From an uncultured bacterium (GTDB lineage Bacteria > Bdellovibrionota_C > UBA2361 > CAKMMH01), in assembly GCA_927798255.1 (NCBI GenBank), contig CAKMMH010000037.1:1-12058 (forward strand): a stretch of 12,058 bases of DNA, written 5' to 3'. The notes under the pieces are model-generated. The model saw only the letters and a program-made list of their open reading frames with translations. It was not told where the DNA came from and searched no databases. The translations under genes and the position numbers were made by a program. Every line of letters begins with the position of its first letter. Position 1 is the stretch's first letter. Shown here piece by piece: positions 7,140 through 12,058 of the stretch.

Positions 7140-7219
7140 TTTTATGAAACGAAAGGTAAGCTTTTGTAATCTAAATTAATAGTAGTAAAAAAGATTTAAT
7201 TTAATTTTGGAGTTATTAT

Positions 7220-7561
7220 ATGAAAGTAAATTCAAGTGATACATTAATTAGACAAGAGTTGTTATCTAAAATTTTAGGTAATAAAGAAGTTGAAAATAAC
7301 AGTACAAAAAATTCTAATAGTGCTTTAAAACAAGCAGATGAAAAAATAAATATTGGATTATCACAGTATATTAATAATAACATTTCAAAAGAAACTTTAG
7401 CTTTAGAAAGACAAGAGAAGGTAGCAAAATTAAAAGAGTTATATGAAAAAGGTGAATATAAAGAACCTGAAGCTAAAGAGCTTGCAAAATCTCTTGTTGA
7501 AGGGATAAATGATGAGATAGTTTTAGCTAGAAATACAATATTATTTGATGATGAGGAATAA
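7220..7561 (+). CDS. flgM: Anti-sigma-28 factor FlgM
   Basis: FlgM holds the flagellar sigma factor FliA (sigma-28) inactive until the hook is complete, then leaves through the export channel. The 113-residue product has a polar, probably disordered N-terminal half. Its C-terminal helical segment (about residues 60-97) is ERQEKVAKLKELYEKGEY, then KEPEAKELAKSLVEGI, matching the FlgM pattern of R-x-x-KV-x-x-(L/I)-x-x-x-(I/Y)-x-x-G-x-Y followed by an A-x-x-(I/L)A-x-x-(L/M) helix. The initial MKVN is also typical. An 80-base gap, the largest in the operon, precedes it, with a clear GGAG site. The stop lies five bases from the next start. Confidence 0.82.
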   Translation: MKVNSSDTLIRQELLSKILGNKEVENNSTKNSNSALKQADEKINIGLSQYINNNISKETLALERQEKVAKLKELYEKGEYKEPEAKELAKSLVEGINDEIVLARNTILFDDEE

Positions 7562-7566
7562 GAAAT

Positions 7567-8061
7567 ATGGCACTTCCAGGTAATGTTTATAGAGAATTAT
7601 TAGACATTATTAATAAACAGTTATCTCTTTATGAAGAATATTTGAAAATTCAAAATGATGAGAGAGAAGGATTAAAGAAAGCAAATGTTCAAAAAATTAA
7701 AGAAAATACAGTGCTTCGTTCTAATATTTTAGAATATATATATGTGCTTAAAAATAAGCTATCAACACTTATAACAAATGAGGGAGAAAATAAGGTTATA
7801 AAGTTGTTAAATAAGAAAGCTTCTAATGAGCAAAAAATGATTTTATTGCCAAAGATTAAAAAATTAAGAGAATTAATAAAGCAAACGCAAGGAAAGGCAA
7901 GAGAATATTCAGAACTTCTTAATTTTTCATCAAATCTTGTAAATGGTTCTCTTTCAATTTTATGGTCAGCAACTCAAGGAATATTTAAATCTTATGGAAG
8001 AGATAGAAATATTCACGAATCATATCATCCATCTGGATTAGGAAAAGATAGAAAATTGTAG
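7567..8061 (+). CDS. flgN: FlgN-like flagellar export chaperone
   Basis: FlgN is the cytoplasmic chaperone for the hook-filament junction proteins FlgK and FlgL. This 164-residue protein is predicted to be almost entirely helical. It shows the family pattern: an N-terminal helix pair with LLDIINKQLSLYEEYLKIQN, then KIKENTVLRSNILEYIYVLK, a central Lys/Leu-rich helix, and a C-terminal LLNFSSNLVNGSLSILWSAT before a short tail containing YGRD. Sequence conservation in this family is low, so the call leans on position directly after flgM, its usual partner. The ATG is five bases after the flgM stop, with a GAGGA site inside the flgM end. The expected clients flgK and flgL are not downstream here. 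Confidence 0.75.
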   Translation: MALPGNVYRELLDIINKQLSLYEEYLKIQNDEREGLKKANVQKIKENTVLRSNILEYIYVLKNKLSTLITNEGENKVIKLLNKKASNEQKMILLPKIKKLRELIKQTQGKAREYSELLNFSSNLVNGSLSILWSATQGIFKSYGRDRNIHESYHPSGLGKDRKL

Positions 8062-8083
8062 AAATATAAAGTTAGCTAGCTGT

Positions 8084-8104
8084 CCTGTTTCCTGCCTCCT
8101 AAAA
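8084..8104. repeat. CCTGNNN heptad repeat, copy 2
   Basis: Three units, CCTGTTT, CCTGCCT and CCTAAAA, lie in the convergent gap between flgN and the cysZ-like gene. With one preceding base, positions 8083-8097 are identical to 27-41, in the same orientation. The block stands out as C-rich in AT-rich DNA. Both copies lie just beyond the stop codon of a minus-strand gene. Confidence 0.6.
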
Positions 8105-8136
8105 AGCAAAATGCAGATACTTCTTCGTATGATTTC

Positions 8137-8850
8137 TTATATTCCTTGTTTATAAACTTTACAAGTCATAATTAAGCAAGGTGGCATAAGAATAATATTT
8201 GCAAATGGTATAAGAAAAATAAATGTGAAAAATATACCAAGAGATAGTGTTCGAAGTTTGTTTTGTTTTATAAAATTAATTCTTTTTGAAATTCCTAATA
8301 ATAAAATTGACATTATTCTATTAAACATTCCAAGCCCTAAAAGAAAACATCCAATTAAAAGAGGAATTATTGAAATAAATGGAATAAATCCTAAGGCAAA
8401 AGATGAAGTAAAAGATAATGTAACAATAAAAGCAATAAACATATCAGCTAGTATGCTTTTAAATGAGCGTAAAAAAAACATTTTTAGCGGAATGCCATCT
8501 TGATGAATTAGGTCATCTTTTATTAAAATTTTTTCTAACATTAAATCAATAAAAAATCCACCAATAGTATTCATTCCAACAAAAGATAAAATACTTGCGA
8601 TTATGCAAATTATAAAAAATGCTAAACTTCCAAAAACATAATATAGAAATCCGGAGGCTTTTTCTGTAATTAGATTGACAATATCATCAATATATTTAGT
8701 GCCAAAATAAAAACTAATACAAAAAATTATTAAAGCTATAAGATATGGGATAAGTGCATAAATTAATAGTTTAGGTGATGTTATTAAAGTTATGCAAGCT
8801 TTAAACAAGAGCACGGGATATGAACAAAAATCTTTCAAAGTTTGCTTCAT
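8137..8850 (-). CDS. CysZ/EI24-family inner-membrane protein
   Basis: This 237-residue, very hydrophobic protein has about four to six membrane segments, at roughly residues 28-49, 69-92, 135-175 (possibly two hairpin helices) and 203-225. Family-like features are the start YPVLLFKACITLITSPKLL, the re-entrant-type stretch GMNTIGGFFIDLMLEKIL, and the C-terminal LIPFANIILMPPCLIMTCKV. These resemble the EI24/CysZ superfamily, whose best-known member CysZ imports sulfate in Enterobacteria. Sulfate transport is not shown here: no cysteine-biosynthesis gene is nearby, so the substrate is open. There is no clear ribosome site before the ATG, whose upstream bases are nearly all A and T. It lies 59 bases after the chaperone gene on the same strand and ends convergent to flgN. 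Confidence 0.75.
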   Translation of the reverse strand: MKQTLKDFCSYPVLLFKACITLITSPKLLIYALIPYLIALIIFCISFYFGTKYIDDIVNLITEKASGFLYYVFGSLAFFIICIIASILSFVGMNTIGGFFIDLMLEKILIKDDLIHQDGIPLKMFFLRSFKSILADMFIAFIVTLSFTSSFALGFIPFISIIPLLIGCFLLGLGMFNRIMSILLLGISKRINFIKQNKLRTLSLGIFFTFIFLIPFANIILMPPCLIMTCKVYKQGI

Positions 8851-8901
8851 AAAATTACTAATTAAATATAAGAAAAATTATTTTTTAATTTGTATGAGAA
8901 T

Positions 8902-8907
8902 ATTATA
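8902..8907 (-). promoter_or_regulatory. Possible -10 element for the cysZ-like gene
   Basis: A perfect TATAAT occurs on the minus strand 41 bases before the cysZ-like ATG and just inside the gap after the chaperone stop. At 17 bases upstream there is no recognisable -35 (GTATAC), so this is weak evidence for a separate promoter. Confidence 0.25.
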
Positions 8908-8909
8908 CA

Positions 8910-9644
8910 TTAAATACTTTTTTCGTATACAGTACCTTTAACAACTTGTTTTTCTTTATAAAAAAGACGTTGTTTCTTCTTTAAAGCGATAACTCTTTTT
9001 TGTTTTGGTCTTAATGTAATAAAATCATCTAGCTTTTTACATTTAGTATCAAGTATATCATTATCACATATATTCATATCAAATATTCGTGTGTGATAAT
9101 TTCCATCGTTTTTAAACTCTACTCCTGCTTCTGTTCTTTTCACTTTTATATCAATTTCTCTTTCGTTTGGCTCTACATAAACACTTGCAATCATTCCTGT
9201 AACAATTCTTATACCAATGCTTTTTTCATCGTCACCATATTGTTGAAAATCATTTTCGCTTGTAAGAGGTTTAGGATAAAAAGTAATTTTAAAAAATCTT
9301 TCCATATTTTCTTTTGATTTTCTTACAAAAATACGAATATTTTTTTGTTCTCCTGCGCCTAGTGAAAAATTTTTAGGAGCAACAATTAAACCTTTTGAAA
9401 CTACAAGACTTTCAGTACCATCATCGTTAATTACAGATTCATTTACTTGCGTGTTTACTATTAAAGGAGCTTTTCCGTGATTTTTTACAACCATATTTCT
9501 AATTGGTTTGTCAGTGTTTTTAAAAATTTGAAAATAATTAGGAACAACAATTTGAGCAACACTTGAACTTGAAAATAGTATTAATGTAAAACATGATATA
9601 AAAAATGTGATTAAAAATTTTTTTAATTTATATTTATCGCCCAT
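8910..9644 (-). CDS. PapD-like periplasmic pilus chaperone, divergent
   Basis: This 244-residue protein has a Sec signal peptide (residues 1-30, ending SSVA) followed by two immunoglobulin-like parts. The first fits a PapD N-domain: NMVVKNHGKAPLIVNTQVN (50-68), then VAPKNFSLGAGEQKNIRIFV (88-107), ERFFKITFYPKP (115-126) and GIRIVTGMIASVYVEP (144-159), close to archaic, Csu-type chaperones. The second (about 163-244) has the FKNDGNYHTR turn and a possible disulfide, C193-C202. Such chaperones donate a strand to unfolded pilin subunits. The Arg normally found on the first strand is not evident at its expected place (near Q39/I40), so the subunit-anchoring chemistry may differ. An AGAGG site supports the start. 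It follows the spore-coat-U-like gene by 25 bases, and the two are surely co-transcribed. No usher gene is present. Confidence 0.78.
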   Translation of the reverse strand: MGDKYKLKKFLITFFISCFTLILFSSSSVAQIVVPNYFQIFKNTDKPIRNMVVKNHGKAPLIVNTQVNESVINDDGTESLVVSKGLIVAPKNFSLGAGEQKNIRIFVRKSKENMERFFKITFYPKPLTSENDFQQYGDDEKSIGIRIVTGMIASVYVEPNEREIDIKVKRTEAGVEFKNDGNYHTRIFDMNICDNDILDTKCKKLDDFITLRPKQKRVIALKKKQRLFYKEKQVVKGTVYEKSI

Positions 9645-9669
9645 TTAATAAAACCTCTAAAATATAATT

Positions 9670-10149
9670 TTAATACTCTGCTTCAATAATTATAGTTAGA
9701 TATCCTTCATAATTGCCAGCAGCTGCATTTTGAAGATCTGCTTCATTAAACAAAATAGTTAAATTTGCGTTATTGTTAAATTCACAATCATCAAAATTAG
9801 TCTTTGCCCCAGTTTGACCAGTTAATGTAATATTATGAGAAACTGAAGTTGCGTTGTTTGATGATGAAGAATTACTCCATTTTACATAGTATGGAATAGT
9901 TGAAAGATTATATTTTAAGAAAAATCCACCATTATTACCTTGAATATTAACAGAGTATCTTCCTGTGTCACTAAACACACAAAGATTGCTGTTTCCTTCT
10001 AAATCGTCATTACCTTGCCAACGAAAATTATTGAAATCCTGTAAATTAGTAATTTGTGCTAATTCTTGAGCAAAACAAAAATGTGTCAAAATAAAGAACG
10101 ATACTACAAAGACATATAAGCTTATAGGTTTTTTTAAAATTTTGCACAT
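9670..10149 (-). CDS. Secreted spore-coat-protein-U (SCPU)-like pilus subunit
   Basis: This 159-residue exported protein has a signal peptide (cleavage near residue 27, after HFCFA). It has the small beta-rich fold pattern of the SCPU/Csu-type pilin family: a Cys in an early strand (C57, LCVFSDTGRYSVNIQGN), a central LKYNLSTIPYYVKW strand pair, a second Cys (C122), and the typical closing AAGNYEGYLTIIIEAEY (143-159). Family members include Myxococcus spore coat protein U and Csu pilus subunits, which need a PapD-like chaperone such as the one encoded next. The Ser/Asn-rich loop (93-102) is unusual. The ribosome site is weak. It begins 48 bases after the response regulator on the same strand. 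The low similarity means the family call rests on pattern and context. Confidence 0.7.
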   Translation of the reverse strand: MCKILKKPISLYVFVVSFFILTHFCFAQELAQITNLQDFNNFRWQGNDDLEGNSNLCVFSDTGRYSVNIQGNNGGFFLKYNLSTIPYYVKWSNSSSSNNATSVSHNITLTGQTGAKTNFDDCEFNNNANLTILFNEADLQNAAAGNYEGYLTIIIEAEY

Positions 10150-10197
10150 TTTAAATTTTACTTTTTCTAATTCTACTAAAACTAAAAAGCTACTCGA

Positions 10198-10563
10198 TTA
10201 TGTATCAAGTAAGTCAGTGATAGCAGATAATAATTTATTTGGTTTACATGGCTTTGTTAGAACAAGATTTGCGCCAGCATCTAATGCTTCTTGATGAACT
10301 TCTGGATCATCAATCGCAGTAAAAGCAACAATTGGAACTTTAATTCCCTTTGCCCTAGCTTCTTTAATACAATCCTTACCATTCATTCTTGGCATCATTA
10401 GGTCTATTAATACGATGTCTGGAATTTCAGCTTCAAGACATTCAAGCGCACTTAATCCATCAGCGCGTCTTGTTACCTCAAAACCTTCATCTTCAAATAA
10501 AAAGTCAACGATATCAAGAGCTGTCATGTCATCATCAATGACAAGGATTTTTTTATTATCCAT
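10198..10563 (-). CDS. Single-domain response regulator (CheY-like receiver)
   Basis: This 121-residue protein is a receiver domain with no output domain. All key residues are present: the acidic pocket in ILVIDDD (D10-D12), the phospho-acceptor D54 in IPDIVLIDLMMPRMNG, T82 in VAFTA and K104 in LTKPC. It would take a phosphate from a histidine kinase and signal by binding a partner, as CheY or other stand-alone receivers do. Context offers two partners: the chemotaxis/flagellar system, although no che gene is here, or the divergent FHA gene. The ATG at 10563 is chosen over one nine codons upstream because GAGGAAA lies at ideal spacing and the receiver fold begins at this point. It leads the subunit/chaperone genes on the same strand, 48 bases ahead of them. 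Confidence 0.9.
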   Translation of the reverse strand: MDNKKILVIDDDMTALDIVDFLFEDEGFEVTRRADGLSALECLEAEIPDIVLIDLMMPRMNGKDCIKEARAKGIKVPIVAFTAIDDPEVHQEALDAGANLVLTKPCKPNKLLSAITDLLDT

Positions 10564-10647
10564 ATATTTCCTCACATTAAAAATAGTCAAATTATTTATT
10601 TTTTAAGAAATCTTTAAAAAAGAATAATTCTTAAACCTATTACAAAC

Positions 10648-10677
10648 TATATAAATATGATGAACTCTTTTTGTAAA
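10648..10677 (-). promoter_or_regulatory. Possible promoter of the response-regulator gene
   Basis: On the minus strand, TTTACA (10672-10677) is followed after 18 bases by TATATA (10648-10653). This would give a start near 10641 and a leader of about 78 bases. The -35 lies inside the 10671-10689 palindrome, so a repressor bound there would block it. The match is moderate, and such hexamers are frequent in AT-rich DNA. Confidence 0.35.
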
Positions 10678-10689
10678 AGGATTTTACAA
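10671..10689. repeat. Perfect palindrome TTGTAAAA-gga-TTTTACAA
   Basis: An eight-base inverted repeat with a three-base centre overlaps the candidate -35 of the response-regulator promoter. The flanks CTCTT on the left and GAG on the right extend the symmetry if a bulge is allowed. It is an operator candidate. Confidence 0.45.
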
Positions 10690-10817
10690 GAGATAAATAA
10701 ATTTTTAAATAAGTAGAAAAATCAAACAATGTTATATGAAAAAAATATATATTTTAATTAATTTATATTTATGTAACTTTTAAATTTTACCGACAATCAT
10801 ATTAGGTAATAGAGATT

Positions 10818-10844
10818 TTTTTAAAAGAAGAAGCCTTTTAAAAA
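10818..10844. repeat. Ten-base stem-loop
   Basis: TTTTTAAAAG (10818-10827) and CTTTTAAAAA (10835-10844) pair perfectly around a seven-base loop. Each arm has only one G or C, so the structure is weak as RNA. Function unknown. Confidence 0.3.
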
Positions 10845-10933
10845 TTTCTTTTTAAAAATGAAGTATTAAAAAATTTTTATGATGTGATGTTGTAATAAAT
10901 TTTTTAAGTAAAATTATATAGTTTAGTATATAT

Positions 10934-10966
10934 GTGATAAAATTTCGATAAAAAATTTTTTATCAC
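10934..10966. promoter_or_regulatory. Nested GATAAAA palindromes upstream of the FHA gene
   Basis: GTGATAAAA (10934-10942) and TTTTATCAC (10958-10966) are perfect inverted repeats. Inside them GATAAAAAATTTTTTATC (10947-10964) is an 18-base perfect palindrome. Together they give three GATAAAA half-sites within 33 bases, ending 17 bases before the FHA start codon. At that position a bound protein would block initiation or elongation. Confidence 0.45.
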
Positions 10967-10983
10967 TTTTTCGACTAATTATT

Positions 10984-12058
10984 ATGTTTGTAGTAGAAAT
11001 ATCTTTTACAAAGTCTGGACAACAATCTGAAATTATTTATGTCAGACGCCCTCATTTTATTATAGGGAGTTTGCAAAATGCTCATGTTGTCGTTGATGAA
11101 ATGGCATCATTTGGATATTCATTACATTTTGTAAAAGGTAAAGGAAATAGCTTCTTGTGCTATACAATATCAAATAATGATGCTGATGAAAATAATAATC
11201 TAGCGGAAACCTTTTACGGATATACCAAACTTGATTTAGATGATGTAAGTTTATATGTTGTAGCAATAGATAATGATTTATTGTTAAGAAAAATAGATGT
11301 TAATTATAAAAATACATTAAAAATTTTAAGAAAAGCTACTTTAACTACTACTCCTACTTTTCCAGCGATTGTAATATTTCACGAAAAACCTGTCGTATAT
11401 TCTATAGAAGTTGCCACAGAGATTTTACTTGGACGTTCGAAAGATTGTCATATTAGAATTGATGCAGAAAATGTTGATAATATTCATTGTAGATTAACTT
11501 ATGAAAATTCAAAGTTTTGGATTGAAGATGAAATGTCATCAAGTGGAGTATTTGTAGATGGAGAGAAAATATCTTCAAAAGTAGGTCTTGCGCCATGTAA
11601 ATACTTTTCACTAGGTGGAGGAATTAATGTAATGGGAATAACTACTGAAGAACAACTAATTAAGATTAGCTCGAATGAATCTAGTCAAAATATACTTCAT
11701 GAAACGCAAGAGATAAATAAATATCCATGTTTGATATCATTATCAAGTTTAGTAAGACCAAGTAGGATTTTAATTACAGCTGGAAAAGAGATTTCAGTTG
11801 GTCGTGCACCTGAAAATGACGTTTGGATCGGTTCACCTCACATATCTAGGACTCATTTAAAATTAAGTTGTGATTTGAGATCCGAAATTACTCTTAGTGA
11901 TCATAGTAGTAATGGAAGTGTGTGTGATGGAATGTTAATTTCTGGTTCAGATTTTAAGATTTCGAAATCTGCACATATAATTGATCTTGGTGATTCGATT
12001 ATCTTAGGTGTTTGTTATTCTCAAGAAGATGAGGAATTGTTTATTAATTCAAATAATT
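10984..12058 (+). CDS. Multi-FHA-domain protein (three modules), 3' end outside the window
   Basis: The open frame runs from the ATG at 10984 to the right edge (358 complete codons, no stop), so only the N-terminal part is visible. FHA domains bind phosphothreonine peptides. Module 3 (about residues 250-345) is canonical: SVGRAPENDVWIGSPHISRT followed by H291, and DHSSNGSVCDG (306-316). Module 2 (about 128-220) has LLGRSKDCHIRID and DEMSSSGVFVDG. Its binding loop reads VDNIHCRL, however, with Asp165 where Ser normally precedes xxH. Module 1 (about 1-100) keeps only traces, FIIGSLQNAHVVVDEM (25-40), with Ser in place of the GR arginine and no SxxH or NG motif. No signal peptide or membrane segment is seen. 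There is no clear ribosome site. In related proteins FHA modules often precede an output domain such as GGDEF, kinase or secretion components; which applies here cannot be told. Confidence 0.85.
   Translation, partial: MFVVEISFTKSGQQSEIIYVRRPHFIIGSLQNAHVVVDEMASFGYSLHFVKGKGNSFLCYTISNNDADENNNLAETFYGYTKLDLDDVSLYVVAIDNDLLLRKIDVNYKNTLKILRKATLTTTPTFPAIVIFHEKPVVYSIEVATEILLGRSKDCHIRIDAENVDNIHCRLTYENSKFWIEDEMSSSGVFVDGEKISSKVGLAPCKYFSLGGGINVMGITTEEQLIKISSNESSQNILHETQEINKYPCLISLSSLVRPSRILITAGKEISVGRAPENDVWIGSPHISRTHLKLSCDLRSEITLSDHSSNGSVCDGMLISGSDFKISKSAHIIDLGDSIILGVCYSQEDEELFINSNN

Larger units (their letters stand above)
10564..10983. other. 420-bp divergent AT-rich intergenic region
   Basis: This region separates the response regulator (minus) from the FHA gene (plus). 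I see no coding sequence and no RNA gene in it. It is extremely AT-rich with many A and T tracts, which suggests intrinsic curvature. It contains at least three hairpin-forming elements (10671-10689, 10818-10844 and 10934-10966), which are listed separately, and it must hold both divergent promoters. Confidence 0.6.

Noticed and set aside
7140..7219. Possible sigma-28 promoter in the gap before flgM
   Set aside because: A TAAA occurs near 7171, but nothing close to GCCGATAA follows at 15 bases, so the gap cannot be called a promoter from sequence.
8225..8503. Plus-strand open frame opposite the cysZ-like gene
   Set aside because: It is antisense to a well-supported membrane protein and has no recognisable domain.
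11060..11266. Minus-strand open frame inside the FHA gene
   Set aside because: Its His/Gln/Tyr-rich composition is what the antisense of AT-rich coding DNA gives. The plus-strand FHA frame is open far beyond it and has clear motifs.
10687..11722. 16-base direct repeat CAAGAGATAAATAAAT at 10687-10702 and 11707-11722
   Set aside because: It is of low complexity in AT-rich DNA, where a chance match of this length in 12 kb is plausible. One copy lies inside the FHA coding sequence, and there are no other signs of an attachment site or mobile element.

Overview
The window comes from an AT-rich, flagellated, Gram-negative bacterium. It encodes L- and P-ring proteins (FlgH, FlgI), an outer-membrane lipoprotein, a periplasmic pilus chaperone with a spore-coat-U-type subunit, and a CysZ-like inner-membrane protein. 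The gene order flgF-flgG-flgA-flgH-flgI-flgJ-flgM-flgN, the short single-domain FlgJ and the sigma-54-like promoter fit Deltaproteobacteria in the old broad sense (Desulfobacterota, Bdellovibrionota, Myxococcota, SAR324). This placement is an inference from gene content, not from a marker gene.

Layout. At the left edge, a degenerate CCTGNNN heptad repeat (1-48) lies just past the stop of a minus-strand, single-domain GlmU-type uridylyltransferase (58-825). A 257-bp divergent intergenic region holds a sigma-70-like promoter for glmU and, on the same bases but the other strand, a sigma-54-like promoter pointing into the flagellar operon. It also holds three TGACA half-sites spaced 10 bp apart and a hairpin with a T-tract. 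From 1083 to 8061 nine plus-strand genes form one tight cluster: a membrane-anchored coiled-coil protein with a C-terminal helix-turn-helix-like segment (SwrB/DUF2802-like architecture), then flgF, flgG, flgA, flgH, flgI, flgJ (rod-binding domain only), flgM and flgN. These supply the distal rod, the P and L rings with their periplasmic chaperone, the anti-sigma-28 factor and the hook-filament junction chaperone. The junction proteins themselves (flgK, flgL) do not follow. A second copy of the heptad repeat (8084-8104) sits in the convergent gap after flgN.

From 8137 to 10563 four genes lie on the minus strand. In transcription order they are a stand-alone receiver-domain response regulator, a secreted spore-coat-protein-U-like pilus subunit, a PapD-like periplasmic chaperone, and a CysZ/EI24-family membrane protein. 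No usher or tip adhesin gene is present. A 420-bp AT-rich divergent intergenic region with several palindromes separates the regulator from a plus-strand gene that runs off the right edge. That gene (10984 onward) encodes three tandem FHA or FHA-like modules, of which only the third keeps the full phosphothreonine-binding signature.

The flagellar part is largely canonical. The accessory interest lies in the chaperone/subunit pair without an usher, the multi-FHA protein divergent from a single receiver domain, the dispersed heptad repeat, and the overlapping divergent promoters between glmU and the flagellar operon.
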